Source of the DNA: Elephas maximus indicus
Lineage: Eukaryota > Chordata > Mammalia > Proboscidea > Elephantidae
Assembly (NCBI RefSeq): GCF_024166365.1
Contig: NC_064822.1
Coordinates: 108,992,823 to 109,056,822, forward strand
Length of the DNA: 64,000 nt
Direction of reading: 5' to 3'
Shown here: piece by piece, positions 1-10,490 of the stretch
Position numbering within the stretch: the stretch's first letter is position 1
Layout of the letters: each line of letters opens with the position of its first letter
Program-made: the position numbers and the translations under genes
Notes under the pieces: generated by a model
What the model was told of the DNA's origin: nothing
The model's database searches: none
What the model saw: the letters and a program-made list of their open reading frames with translations, nothing else

Positions 1-1474
1 TGGCTGTCTTGGGGGCTCAGTTCAGAGGCCAGGCCATCTGTCTAAATCTTGGGCTCTTAGGGCTAAGCATTCTCTGCAGTCCTAGACCTCATTTTCCATT
101 CAGGAAAAGTTTCCACTTCTCTCCTGAGTGGGTCAGGGAGGGGGGACTTCAAAGAAAAAGAGACTCAAACCTTTGGAATCCTAGTCCCCACCTCTGCAGG
201 CTTTGAGACCCTGTGGAGGGTACAGGACTCTGACCCTTGATGGCCTGCCTCCTGTCCACTTGGCTTCAGCTTGGTTTTCGTTTTGCTTTTTTAAAGAGTC
301 CATGGTGCTGGCCCCAGAGCTCTTCTCACATGGAACTACAGCTTCTCTCAGTGCCCTCACGAGGGGGAAATACCTTCCCCTGAGAGCCTGGGGAAACCTG
401 GAGGTCACCCCCTAAATCCAGGTCTCCAGCCTCCTCCAGGCCAAGCCCTGAGACCCCTAGCAGCCACAACCTCTTCTTCCAGGAACACAGGCAGTGGAAG
501 GACTTGAGGCAGGCAGGAGGGTAGTAGTATTTAGGAAACAGGAGCCAGCTTTGGAGTTGGAGATCAGGTCCTTTAGAACCCCAGCTTTGCTGCTGATTAG
601 TTTAAGTACAATCACCTCTCTGAAACACCCAGCCCTACCTTATCAGGTGGTGCGAGTGAAGTAGGATGATGTAGGGAGTGCAGTGAGCATGCTGCCTGGC
701 TCCTTGCTTTGTCTTCCTGGTTGGCTGGACACCAGGTCTTTCTTTGTGGATCCTGAAGAGTCCATCTCTTCTGCCTGACCAGATAAAGGGAGACTTGGTC
801 TCCGACCTTCTAGTACCCCAGGACAAATCTCGACTCCAGGTTCCAGTGCAACCAGGTTACAATGGCAGTGGTGTACTAGAGCCCCCAGCAATAATTCCTT
901 TCCCAGATCTTCAGTTCTTCCTCTGCAAATCCTGCCATTCCACTTGCTCTGCACAGAGGGGAAGGCCTGATCCTCTACGCTTCATCCTTGCCCCCTGGCC
1001 AATTCTCTTTGGAATCTGCTCTCTCTAGCAGCTACACCACTAAAACCCTCACCTTGATCATGTGGCACAAGATCACCCTCAGTCCCACCTACTAAGGTCT
1101 GAGAGGAAGAAGAAGACAAGAGCAAGGTATGATGGTCCAGGCCTTTCCTTCCTACTCAGGACGTCAGGTGGACTGGGACGAAGTTCAGCATATTTTAACA
1201 AGTGGTTCCTGAGCTGAACGTGCACATAAAAAGATCTGGATGGACAGCTACCAAAGTGTCACAGCTCTTAGGCAGGTGGCATTATGGGTGTTTTTATTTT
1301 CCTCTTTGGGCTTATTATATTTTTTAATATTTCAGTAATTTGTTTTAATTACTTTTAAAATAAATGTATCTTAAATTGAAAAAGAGACAATAAAAATTAC
1401 AGAGTATTCATCCATTCCTGGCACTTAGCTGAGGACAACTGTGCTTTAGGGGGAGGGTGGCTGGCTGGTGTGGT

Positions 1475-1625
1475 GGAGAGAGACCAGGATTAGAATCAGA
1501 GAGGCTTAGGTTGAGGTCTTGTCCCTATTCCTTACCAGCAGGGTGACCTCAAGTACAAGTCATCTTAACTTCAGTTTCTTCATCTTTAAATGGGGACAAT
1601 GGTATTTCTCTCACATAGTGGTAAT
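1475..1625 (+). repeat. MIR SINE fragment
   Basis: Carries the MIR signature: a 'gggtgacctcaagtacaagtc' type core, then 'cttcagtttcttcatctttaaa' and 'tggggacaat'. It is ancient and diverged. Confidence 0.7.
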
Positions 1626-1639
1626 GCAGGATGAGATGT

Positions 1640-1855
1640 GGTGGGCAAAAACACAGGCTCGGGGTCAGACAGACCTGAGTTTGAATCCTAGCTCTGGCCA
1701 CATACTAACTTTTTGACCCTGAACAAATTAGTTTTTTGATGATAACACTACCTAACTCTTAGGCTTGTTATAAGCATTACTGAGATAATCCAAATAAAGT
1801 TCTTGGCCCAGTACCTGGCATGTAGGAAGCTCCCCATAAACATTAGCTGTGTGGA
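1640..1855 (+). repeat. MIR SINE, second copy
   Basis: Another MIR in the same orientation, directly after the first. It opens with 'cagacctgagtttgaatcc' and closes with the 'cagtacctggcatgtagga' and 'cataaacattagctgt' blocks typical of the MIR 3' half. Confidence 0.75.
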
Positions 1856-3356
1856 AAGTGTCTAACACATAGTATTAGATTCTTTAAAAATATGAGTTCT
1901 CTTACTTTCTTAAAGCAAGAGGCAGTAGGTAGGGTACAGTTGAAAAGGGAGGCAGAGAAGCAAGGTGAAAAAAGGAGAGCAAAAAGAAGAAACCAAAAGG
2001 CAAGGGCTATTTATCCTGCATTATCCTTATCCTTCTCTGGAATAGTGTTGTTGCTGTCTCCTTCCCCCTGTCCCCAGTACACACATGACCCTAAGTTCTC
2101 CTGGGAGCAAATGAACTAGACCAGTCTCTGGAGTCAACCAACCCCTCATGAAGCCCTTATGTCCCCTGCTGGTATCATCTTAACACTGTCCTCTTTTTTC
2201 CTCAGCAGGGACTCCTGAAGGGGTTGATTCCCTGATCCTTTCTTTCCCCCCAGGTCCTGGCAGCAGAGAGACGTAGGACTGCCCAGGATGAGCCACTAGG
2301 AGAGTCCAGGGCTGTGGGTACTAGAGCTTAGGGTCTTCTTGGCAAAGGCAGGTTTTACCAAAGTATCACCATGGAGGGAAAGACAAGGAATAGCAATTGT
2401 TTTTTAGAGGGGTTCTGCCATTCTTAGCCATAAGGAGGCCTAGGAAATCCTGAGCCACTTCCTTAACTTGAACTCCCTGCCTCCTCTGCCCATAACTGGG
2501 TTTAATTAGGAGATGAGTATTTAGTTGTGTTTTTATGTATGCTGGGAGTTGGGGTATCAAACTGTTGGTCTTCTCTGCATGATCACCTCAGACTCCAATG
2601 TGAGTGAGTGGATCAATGCCAGGCTTGAGAGGGCAGATAGTTTTTTTTCACCCTTAAATGTGGGATAGGAGGGAGCAGGGCCCTAAAACCCAGAGAAACT
2701 AAAGAAGGCACTTCCTGAATCCCTTCTGCTTGCCCAGCTTGGCATGACTCTCTAGCTGAAAATCATGCCCCCAAAGCATTGGAGTTCATCCTAAGAGGTG
2801 GACAGGAAATGCTGTTTAGAGGGAGTTATTGACTGTGGCTGGAGAGGACCATGGCAGGGATGAAGAGACCTCATGTGCACACCCTCCTGGTTGAAGTCCA
2901 CTCACCTATTCTCTCAAGAGGTAGAAGAGCTAAAAGGTGGGACCTCCCCCCAATTCTAAGGGACACCATTTCCTCCCTCTGTCTATAGAGGCACTGACCC
3001 CTTGTTTTCTCTCCCCTCAGCTAAGGCCATGGATATCAGGAGTCTCAACTCTGTGGAAAGATTCTTGCTTATTTTTAAGCCAAGGAGTTTGAGGAGTATG
3101 TGGAGGCAAAGAGAAGTGGTTCTTGAAGGGCCTGAGCTGGGGGAATGGGTTAGGGGAGCCAGAGAAGATGGAAGAAGGAGGAGGGAGAGAGCCATATATA
3201 GATGGGGGAGGGGAGGATGCAACAGCTGGATGAAGAAGGTGAATGCTACAGCTGGAGGGGATTGGGGGCATCACAGCTGGAAGGGGAGGGAGACCAACGC
3301 CTGGGCATCCAGGAACAGGTGCACTCTGACTACAGTCTTAAGGTCTAGCCTGCTCT

Positions 3357-3364
3357 CTGTGTGT

Positions 3365-3397
<33 letters not shown>

Positions 3398-3410
3398 GTG
3401 GGGGGGGGGT
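3357..3410 (+). repeat. (TG)n microsatellite with G-run
   Basis: Alternating TG from about 3357 to 3398, then an uninterrupted run of G. It lies about 200 bp from the edge of the CpG island. Confidence 0.95.
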
Positions 3411-3579
3411 GGGTACAGCAGGCCTTGCCCTTCCTTTCCTTTTCTGGAGGGAGCCAAAACTCTCCCTCCTCTCTCCCCCTTCTTGAAGATGAGTAGGAGG
3501 AGAGGAGGATGTTCTCTTGCCCTCTGTCCTTTCTTTAATTCTGCCCCCCAGTCACCCCACCCCCTCCTCCCCCTGCAAT

Positions 3580-4150
3580 ACCGTCATTTCCAGCTCGGGA
3601 AGCCCTTCGTCTCCAGGCTGGGCCGCGGCGTCCCACCGTTCGTTTCGCCTCCTTCCCATCCCCACAGGCATCGGGTCCAGGTTCCCGGTCCCCCCATCCC
3701 CACAGCCTCAGCATCCCCGCGCCACCCCCTCCCCCACGCCACATCTGCATCCCGATCCTCCCTTCGCACCCGGATCCCAGGACCCGGGCCCGTTCCAGCC
3801 CTCCACCCCCCGCAACTCGCCCAGGCTCTCACCTCGGGGGCTCGGCGGCCGCAGCACAAAAGGCGGCGCTGCTGCAGCTCCGCTCCGGATGCTGCTCCCG
3901 CCTCCTCCTCCTTCTCCTCCTCCTTTCTCCTCCCCCCGCCCCCCCCCCCCGCTGCCCTCGACCGGACCCGGGTCGCTGTCACAGACGAGGCTCGTGCGGT
4001 GTCCGGATGCACGGGTATCAGCCCCAGATTTATGCCCCCACCCCCCCGACCCCTAGCCCCGTCCCCTGTCGGCTCGAACTCTCGCTCTTTTCAGGGCCCC
4101 CGCCCCTGGCCCCCCGGGACGGACACGCCCTGAGCTGGGGATGCTGCGCT
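3580..4150. promoter_or_regulatory. CpG-island promoter, probably of MAP3K12
   Basis: A GC-rich, CpG-containing block with CCTCCTCC tracts and a long C-run near 3940. It contains a minus-strand splice donor at 3832/3831. This fits a TATA-less promoter firing leftward. By synteny the gene would be MAP3K12 (dual leucine zipper kinase). Start sites cannot be fixed by eye. Confidence 0.55.
3833..4010 (-). other. MAP3K12: Candidate untranslated exon 1 of MAP3K12
   Basis: On the minus strand the GC-rich block ends in CCCCGAG followed by GTGAGAGC, a strong splice donor whose GT lies at 3832-3831. No long ORF opens with a plausible start here, so it would be a 5' UTR exon. The upstream limit (about 4010) is a guess. 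The gene name rests only on conserved order next to TARBP2. Confidence 0.4.
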
Positions 4151-5060
4151 GGAGCCGTCGGCCTCTTAAAGGAGCCCGCTGCTGCCATCCGGCGCTTTCC
4201 AGGCTTGTCCCTGGCCCGTCTGCACCCTGCGCCTCCCTGCTGGTGGTATCCTGTAGCCGTCCTACCCTGGGTTTTATGCTGATTCCACAGGAATCCCCAT
4301 GACCCGTTTTATAAACTCTCTCCTTTACCCTTATGGGACCCCCAGCGCTTTGGCATTGCTCCCCTGTCATACCCATCTTGCCAGCTCTCCTCCCCAGAAT
4401 TGTCATCACTCTAGTTCCACCAAACGCTGTACGCCTCAGCTCTAGGCTCCCTCCCTCCCTCTCCACGATCATTCCAAGATTGCTCTGAACCTCCAACCTT
4501 GCTCAGGCTTCCCTGACACCTTCTTAGGACACTCATTAGAGTCAGACACTTTTCGTGATTTCTGTCTCCAAGGTCACAAGATTTCCCCTATCTCTCTCAG
4601 CCAAGTGGTTACAAGACTTTGGAGAGTGACGGATGGAGCTCTGAGACCCCAAAATAGGGGTTCTGTTCTGCACTCAGATTAGTCCGTTAGTTTTAAGAAG
4701 TCAGAATCCTCTCTTGATTTGCTTTTACCTGAGAAACCCAAGACCCACGACAGACAGCGGGGCCCAATTGCCTGAGTCCTTCTCATCCTGCCTCATCCGA
4801 TAGCCTGATTCTCAGGCCCCTGAGGGGATTTCCTGGCCGGTTAAAGAGAGACTAGGGCCGCTCTAAAAAGGCTTTGAAAGGGAGGTGAAGGGTAACCTTT
4901 GAGAAAAGAAGGTTCTACGAGACGGAGGCCTGAGAACCAGGGGCTTAGGCCAAGGGGTGAGGGTCAACGCTCAGAGAGGAACTTAGGTATACATTTGTCC
5001 CAGCGCCTTGGGGGACAGAGCACAGCCCCCTCCCGCGTCCAGGTTAAGGCCCACCTCCTT
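4151..5060. other. Spacer between divergent promoters
   Basis: Low-repeat intergenic sequence between the candidate MAP3K12 island and the TARBP2 promoter. No coding exon or recognisable repeat was seen. Confidence 0.5.
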
Positions 5061-5079
5061 CCCAGAAAGCGCTCCTCGA

Positions 5080-5728
5080 CGCCGGGCCAATCACAGTCTT
5101 TTCTCAAGGAAAAGGCGGGGCCAAAGGGGGCCGACTCTTCCCTTGTTCCCACCCCTCTAGGCAAAACAACCAATCTCAACTTGTCTAGAGGAGGAAACGC
5201 AATCGGGAATAACCAATCACGCCGCGAAGCTTCTCGATCGCATTAGACCCTGCCCCTCCAGCTGCGACAAAAATGGCGCGCAAGCTCCTGGGTTCTGTAG
5301 TTCTCTCGGAATTCAAAAAGCCCCATTTTAGAGTTAGCCCTTACCGCCCCGCCCCCAGCGGCTTCCATTCCGCTAGTGCGCATGTCCACAGCTTCACAGT
5401 ACAGGGAACGGAGGAACGGAAGGAAGGAGGCGGGACGATTAAAAAAAAAAAGCCTAAGCTTGGGAAGCGACAGAGAAGGGGTCTGCTCCTCCCAGAAGGC
5501 GGTGCTGCTTGCCAGGGCGAACCACGCGGAGGGTTGTGGGGAGGATAGCTACCCTCCTGATGGAGACACATGAAGTAGGGTGGGCGGGGGACTCCATATC
5601 CCAGCATGCCCCGCGCCGGGCCCTACCGGCCGCGACTCCGGGCTTGGCCCCGGCCCTAGCTCGTCGGCGGAGTATTGGGGCGCGTGGAGGCTGTAGTCAC
5701 GGTGGCGCCCGCGGGGACGGAGGAGGGA
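5080..5728 (+). promoter_or_regulatory. TARBP2: TARBP2 promoter and 5' UTR region
   Basis: Three CCAAT boxes lie on the plus strand at 5087-5091, 5170-5174 and 5213-5217, an array typical of NF-Y promoters. A YY1-like AAAATGGCG lies at about 5270-5278. A ZNF143-like element at 5591-5615 (core TCCCAGCATGCC then CGCG) lies about 115 bp before the start codon. There is no TATA box near the ATG and the block is CpG-rich, so start sites are probably dispersed. The human gene has alternative first exons; which are used here is not visible. Confidence 0.7.
5591..5615 (+). promoter_or_regulatory. ZNF143/SBS-like site in TARBP2 promoter
   Basis: Reads ACTCCATATCCCAGCATGCC then CCGCG. It is close to the long ZNF143 consensus ACTACAANTCCCAGCATGCC. 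It is promoter-proximal on the coding strand. Confidence 0.6.
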
Positions 5729-5781
5729 ATGAGTGAAGAGGAGCAGGGCTCCGGCATTATCACGGGCTGCGTGCTGCCCAG
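5729..5781 (+). CDS. TARBP2: TARBP2 coding exon 1
   Basis: Encodes residues 1-17 plus two bases of codon 18 (MSEEEQGSGIITGCVLP). The ATG sits in GAGGGAATGAG. The donor is CCCAG/GTGAGC. Residues 10, 11 and 15 differ from the human N-terminus as I remember it. Confidence 0.93.
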
Positions 5782-8700
5782 GTGAGCCACCTCGTAAAGA
5801 GCCCTGCAGGGCGAAAATCGTGGTGCGGCGCGGAGGCGGTAGCCGCGCGGCCCCAGCATGCACCTGGCCTGAGGGTTGTTCCCGGCAAGCACTGGGGTAG
5901 TGGGCAGTGATTCCCAGCATGCACCGAGCAGTGGCCACTGCCTCCAGCCCTAAATAGTTTGGAGTTGTCCCGGTTCCCAGACTGCCCTGGGGCACTGGGG
6001 TTTATGCCATCGAATTTTAGTGCATTTGGTGGGTACTGGGTCCCTAGCCTGCACTGTGACAGGGGACATGCACTTCCAACCTACGCTGGGGTACAGGATA
6101 CCTTCACTGAGATAGGAACTGTGCATTCCTCTCCTGCCCTGGGGCAATGGATCCTGCTTTCCCAGCCTGCACCTCTACTCCACATTGAACCCAGCCAATG
6201 GCTGCTGTATTGCCAGGGTCCCCTGGACTCTCTGCGTTCCCATAATGTGCCTGGGTCTGGTATGGCAGTGCTTGGTGAGATGGGTGTAGGGGAGGTGTGA
6301 TGTCGGTCTGTGCCCCTGCCCCCCAGTATAGAGCAAATGCTGGCCGCCAACCCGGGCAAGACCCCGATCAGCCTTCTGCAGGAGTATGGGACCAGAATAG
6401 GGAAGACGCCCGTGTACGACCTCCTCAAAGCCGAGGGCCAAGCCCACCAGCCTAATTTCACCTTCCGGGTCACCGTTGGCAACACCAGCTGCACTGGTGA
6501 GGAAGGATTGGGCAGCTTGGCTGGGGTGTGCTAAGCTTGTCACAGGGCGCCATGGCTTTGCTGTTTGAAGTTTATTCACAGTCCTCCACGGCTAGTGAGG
6601 GAAGGAGAAATTGCAGGGGAGAAACCACTGACTGGACTGGGAGAGCAGGGTGGTGGGGACGGGGGATAGGACTTGGGAGAGTTAGAGAGCAGGACTGCCA
6701 CAGCAATCTGGCAGATCCTCGTCATCCCTGAGGAAAAAGTAGGAGGTAAACATAAATCTGAGTAAGGATTTGGAGGGGGGCTGTTAAGAGTCCTTCCTTC
6801 CAGCAGTTAGTGTAACACTTCCAGTCTTGGGCAGGGGGAGGTTAGTCAGAGGGGGCTAGCTGACTCCCTGTGGCTGTATGAAGAGAGGCTATGGGGTGCT
6901 GTCCTTCCAGTGACCTCTTCTGCCCTTCCAGTGACCTCTAGTATTGTCCGATCCCCTCTCTCAGGTCAGGGCCCCAGCAAGAAGGCAGCCAAGCACAAAG
7001 CAGCCGAGGTGGCCCTCAAGCACCTCAAAGGGGGGAGCATGCTGGAGCCGGCCCTGGAGGACAGCAGGTGAGGGAGAAACAGCCAAGGCATCCTAGAGGC
7101 TCTGCCAGCAACCAGGGCAGGCCCCTGGCCCACTCCCTCTGCCCAGTAGACCACCCTGCCCTGGCCTCTTCCTGAGTTTCCTCTGGACCTGAGCATGGTG
7201 CTTCCAGAGTTTCTGCTGCAGCGAAGGATTCTGGGGGGAGTAGCCAGCCCCATCCAGAGGTTGTGGCTATGGTTTGGGACCTGGATTAGGGAGGGAGAGG
7301 GGTGGAGCCTAAGCCTGAAGGGAGTTGCTCCCAACATGCTTTCTCTTTCTAGCAAGATGTCTTTCCATCTTCCACATTTAGGCTGGAGTTTGTTGCTTCC
7401 AGCATCCTTGAGTAGGAAGAGACCCTTCTCCCCCTTTTCGCAGTCTTTTTGATTTAGTCTTTGACAGCAGACGATCTCAGAAGGAAGAGTTGTTGGTTGA
7501 GCTTCCCTGAGTCTTTGGCTCAAGTGGGAAAGGGTTCTCTTAGGGGATGGGCATGTCAGGAAGACCTGGATCCCCCACTCTCCGTTCCCTTTACACATGT
7601 GTGTGAATCAAATGCTCCCTTCCCCTCGGGAAGTCCTTTCTCTCCCCTAGACTCTTCACTGCCTGAGGACGTCCCGGTTTTTACTGCTGCAGCGGCTGCT
7701 ACTCCTGTTCTTTCTGCTGTCCCAACCAGGTATCTTTTGTCCCCTGACTGCTTGAGGTGGGAGAGGAGGGGGTCCTGGTTCCTGACCCCCAGCCCTTGGA
7801 CCTAGGCTGGTCAGGGCATGAGGAAATCTAAGAGTAAACAGAGGGTGGACTAATTGGGGACCAGAGCTTGAAGAATTTGCACCAGCTGGTAAGCTGTTGG
7901 GGCAGGAAGTAATTTATGATTTTTAAATAGTCATAAGGGTGATGTTGGACCATGTTTTAAGGGTCTTGCAAGACCCATTTTCTTCTGGGTTGGCCACGTG
8001 ATAGTTCTATGTCTGAGTCTCATTAGGTTCTTCCTGGGACTGGGTATACACAGTCCTTCTACTATCTTGGTGAGATGATGCCTAAACGTACAGAATGGAA
8101 ATGGGGTTAGGACACATAGGAGGCCTCACATGGGTGGGAGGGGGAAGTGGACCAGAGCAGGAGGGAGGAATGCTAGACATTTGGCGAGACAGTTGCCTGC
8201 CTAGTGGGAAATAGGGAGATGTAGTAAAGCCAAGGCAATAGTTAGGACTTGGGCTTATGGGTAGCCAAGAAGGAGCCATCTCCCTCAGCTTTGGCCCTGG
8301 GCCCTTTTTCCTTCAGGAGCCCCTCCATGGAGGTACAGCCCCCTGTCTCCCCTCAGCAGTCTGAGTGCAACCCCGTTGGTGCTCTGCAGGTGTGCCCCAT
8401 CCTCATTTCCTGTGCATGCTTGTCTTCCCTTGAACCAGGGCTGTGAGGGAAGCTTATGTAATTGTGCGGGGACAGGGGGGTTGCCCTGTACTGGAGGCTT
8501 TTTCCACCCCCCTTATCCCTCCTCCCTGGTGGCGTAGTGGTTAAGTGCTACGGTTGCTAACCAAAGGGTTGGCAGTTCGAATCCGCCAGGTGCTCCTTGG
8601 AAACTCTATGGGGCAGTTCTGCTCTGTCCTATAGGGTCGCTATGAGTTGGAATCGACTGGACGGCACTGGGTTGGGTTTGGTTTGGTTTATCCCTCCTCT

Positions 8701-10207
8701 CTTACTCAGCCTTGTGCATCGCTGGTTTTCCACCCTTTCCAAGGAGCTGGTGGTGCAGAAAGGCTGGCGGTTGCCTGAGTACACAGTGACCCAGGAGTCC
8801 GGGCCAGCCCACCGCAAAGAGTTTACCATGACCTGCCGAGTGGAACGTTTCATTGAGATTGGTAACTGGGCGGAAGGGGGTTCTTGAGCTACTGTCCCCA
8901 CCACTCCATCCCCGGCCACAGGGCAGCTCCTGGCCTCACTGCAGAGCCCCAGCTCACCTTGCTTCTCAGTCCTAGGCTCAGCTCCTTCCTCCTAGTTTCT
9001 TCTTGCAGCCTATCCTTCCCCTTCGTTTCTAGTTGACCAGATTGTCAGGTGCATGAGCAGGTCCTCAGTGCCCCTTTCCAATTGACATCCTTGTGAGGGG
9101 ACCCTCCAAGTGTGTCCCGGGTGGAAAGTACTGGACCTACTGGGAATAATAATCCGGCACCCTCTTCCCACATACAGGCAGTGGCACTTCCAAAAAGCTG
9201 GCAAAGCGTAACGCAGCGGCCAAAATGCTGCTCCGAGTGCATACAGTGCCCCTGGATGCCCGGGATGGGAATGAAGCAGAGCCTGATGATGATCACTTCT
9301 CCATTGTGAGTGGCTTGTGTGGGCCAGGTGCCGTGGGCCTTCGTTCATGCCAGGGCCGGGTACCGGAGACTTGGGTCTGTAACTCAGGAGTGAGCCTCTC
9401 CAGCCCAAGGCCTGCTCCTGCCTCATTTCCTACCAGATCCAGAGTTTGAGGAGCTCTTAGTCTCCACTTGTCAGCCCCTCTGAGTGGTGTGGGGGAGCTA
9501 ACCCAGGGATCTGTGAGCTTCTGCTGCTGGGATGAGGAAGGCTGCCTGGCCGTCTGGGCTAGTAGTTAGCAGGGGTCTTATGGGGACTGACTGGGGGAGG
9601 CAAGCCGGAACAGGCACTCTGGGCTTTCCTCTCCTTGGATTTTGAGTGTCCCACAGTCCCTGGCTACATTGCTGTCATTGTCCCCATCTCATCAGGGCGT
9701 GGGCTCCCGCTTGGATGGACTTCGGAACCGGGGCCCAGGCTGCACCTGGGATTCTCTAAGAAATTCTGTGGGAGAGAAGATCCTGTCCCTTCGCAGCTGC
9801 TCCCTGGGCTCCCTTGGTGCCCTGGGCCCTGCTTGCTGCAGTGTCCTCAGTGAGCTTTCCGAGGAGCAGGCCTTCCATGTCAGCTACCTGGATATTGGTA
9901 TGGCTGGTTTGGGGTCAGGGGTGGGGACCGGACCAGAGCAAGCATGAGTGGGTGTAAGGGGGTTGGGAGAAGAGGAAGAGGATGTAAATGCATACCATCT
10001 GGTGCTGCCTCCCCACCCAACGTTGCCTCCCATCTCTCTCTTGGCGCAGAGGAGTTAAGCCTGAGCGGGCTCTGCCAGTGCCTGGTAGAACTGTCCACAC
10101 AGCCGGCCACTGTGTGTCATGGCTCTGCAACCACCCGAGAGGCTGCACGCAGCGAGGCTGCTCGCCGTGCCCTGCAGTACCTTAAGATCATGGCGGGCAG
10201 CAAGTGA
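5729..10207 (+). CDS. TARBP2: TARBP2 (TRBP), dsRNA-binding subunit of RISC-loading complex; nine exons, complete
   Basis: Joined exons: 5729-5781, 6327-6496, 6965-7067, 7634-7729, 8317-8389, 8744-8861, 9178-9305, 9696-9897, 10050-10207. They total 1101 nt, or 366 residues plus TGA, equal to the human long form. All introns are GT-AG and frames join cleanly. TRBP binds dsRNA and docks on Dicer to help load siRNA/miRNA into Argonaute; it also binds HIV TAR RNA and restrains PKR. dsRBD1 is at about residues 30-97 with KKAAK at 80-84. dsRBD2 is at about 159-227 with KKLAK at 210-214. dsRBD3 is at about 293-361 with TREAAR in place of KKxAK, as expected for the Dicer-binding domain that does not bind RNA. 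The ERK-site serines reported in human are present (S142-P, S152-P, S283, S286). The start is MSEEEQGSG; Met22 could start the shorter human-type isoform. Confidence 0.97.
5851..6176 (+). repeat. Degenerate array of TCCCAGCATGCAC-like units in TARBP2 intron 1
   Basis: Recurring cores appear at about 5851 (CCCCAGCATGCACC), 5911 (TTCCCAGCATGCACC), 5974 (TTCCCAGACTGCCC), 6041 (TCCCTAGCCTGCAC) and 6158 (TTTCCCAGCCTGCACC). A companion block (C)CTGGGG(C/T)A(N)TGG recurs between them. Spacing of the first cores is about 60-67 bp. It looks like a decayed tandem expansion of the promoter's ZNF143-like element. Confidence 0.5.
6327..6496 (+). CDS. TARBP2: TARBP2 coding exon 2
   Basis: Covers residues 18-74, including Met22 (start of the shorter isoform in human) and the first part of dsRBD1 (PISLLQEYGTRIGKTPVYDL). 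Acceptor CCCCCCAG, donor ACTG/GTGAGG. Confidence 0.96.
6965..7067 (+). CDS. TARBP2: TARBP2 coding exon 3
   Basis: Covers residues 75-108. It holds the KKAAK RNA-contacting motif and last helix of dsRBD1 (AAKHKAAEVALKHLK). Acceptor CTCTCAG, donor AGCAG/GTGAGG. Confidence 0.96.
7634..7729 (+). CDS. TARBP2: TARBP2 coding exon 4
   Basis: Covers residues 109-140, the Ser/Pro/Ala-rich linker after dsRBD1 (SPLDSSLPEDVPVF then AAAAATP). The acceptor is GGGAAG at 7631-7633. Its tract is short but it gives the human-like frame. Confidence 0.9.
8317..8389 (+). CDS. TARBP2: TARBP2 coding exon 5
   Basis: Covers residues 141-165, the linker with S142-P and S152-P, reported ERK phospho-sites in human TRBP. 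It ends in phase 0 at ...NPVGALQ/GTGTGC. Confidence 0.94.
8522..8692 (+). mobile_element. AfroSINE in TARBP2 intron 5
   Basis: tRNA-like head 'ccctggtggcgtagtgg', box-B-like 'ggcagttcgaatcc', 'ctatggggcagttctgctc', 'gagttggaatcgactgg' and a GGTTTGGTTTGGTT tail. It sits 52 bp before exon 6. Confidence 0.9.
8744..8861 (+). CDS. TARBP2: TARBP2 coding exon 6
   Basis: Covers residues 166-204, the first half of dsRBD2 (LVVQKGWRLPEYTVTQESGP, then a RKEFTMTCRV beta strand). Acceptor TTTCCAAG, donor GATTG/GTAACT. Confidence 0.96.
9178..9305 (+). CDS. TARBP2: TARBP2 coding exon 7
   Basis: Covers residues 205-247: the KKLAK motif and last helix of dsRBD2 (SGTSKKLAKRNAAAKMLLRV), then an acidic linker. 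Acceptor CATACAG, donor CCATT/GTGAGT. Confidence 0.96.
9696..9897 (+). CDS. TARBP2: TARBP2 coding exon 8
   Basis: Covers residues 248-314. It holds S283 and S286 (human ERK sites) in a Leu/Ser-rich helix and the start of dsRBD3. Acceptor TCATCAG, donor ATATTG/GTATGG. Confidence 0.96.
10050..10207 (+). CDS. TARBP2: TARBP2 coding exon 9 (C-terminal)
   Basis: Covers residues 315-366 to TGA. It makes most of dsRBD3, the Dicer/PACT-contacting domain. The KKxAK motif is replaced by TREAAR, as in human. Acceptor TTGGCGCAG. Confidence 0.96.
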
Positions 10208-10490
10208 AGCCCCAGCTGGACTCACAGACATGCATCCTTTGCCCTTGCTCTTCCTGCCCCCTGGCCTACGGATCTGTACCCAGCCCTGCTGCCCTCTGGA
10301 GGTGCTGTCTCTACCTCTGACACAGACTGCCTGCCTTGAGGCTGAGGTGAGCGCAGGGCAAGGAGCCAGGGACCATAAGGCCACAGCCTGCCCAGGATCT
10401 ATCTTTATTGTATTGGTGGTGATGACGAGTGGAAAGGAAACTGGGGCTCTACCCTGGAGCCCAGAATAAACATGCTCCTCCGTGGATTCT
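10208..10490 (+). other. TARBP2: TARBP2 3' UTR with poly(A) signal
   Basis: Follows the stop codon. AATAAA lies at 10465-10470, then a TG-rich block (GGGTCTGTTTCTCTG) that fits a downstream cleavage element. The exact cleavage site is approximate. Confidence 0.85.
10465..10470 (+). terminator. TARBP2: TARBP2 AATAAA poly(A) signal
   Basis: Canonical hexamer 258 bp after the stop codon and the only one in the 3' UTR. Confidence 0.88.

Larger units (their letters stand above)
1..3832. other. Non-coding flank, probably MAP3K12 first intron
   Basis: No exon of a recognisable protein was found on either strand. The ORFs here are short and show no family motif. The stretch holds two MIR-like SINEs near 1.47-1.85 kb, an AT-rich patch at about 1290-1390 and a (TG)n microsatellite near 3.36 kb. 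By synteny with human (MAP3K12 lies head to head with TARBP2), it most likely lies inside the first intron of MAP3K12 on the minus strand. That assignment is inference, since no MAP3K12 coding residue was seen. Confidence 0.5.

Noticed and set aside
230-260. Plus-strand ATGGCCTGCCTCC resembling the start of MAP3K12 protein (MACL)
   Set aside because: Wrong strand for the expected gene and the frame then diverges completely; chance match.
3584-4012. 142-codon minus-strand ORF in the same island
   Set aside because: Gly/Glu/Arg-rich from CCTCCTCC and C-runs; interrupted by the candidate splice donor and no start context.
3363-4133. 256-codon plus-strand ORF through the CpG island
   Set aside because: It is a translated TG repeat and Pro/Ser-rich GC composition artefact, with no domain or homologous look and overlap with a promoter.
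8522-8600. tRNA-like box A/box B sequence
   Set aside because: Part of a SINE head; no cloverleaf with acceptor stem, and about twenty similar copies occur in the window.
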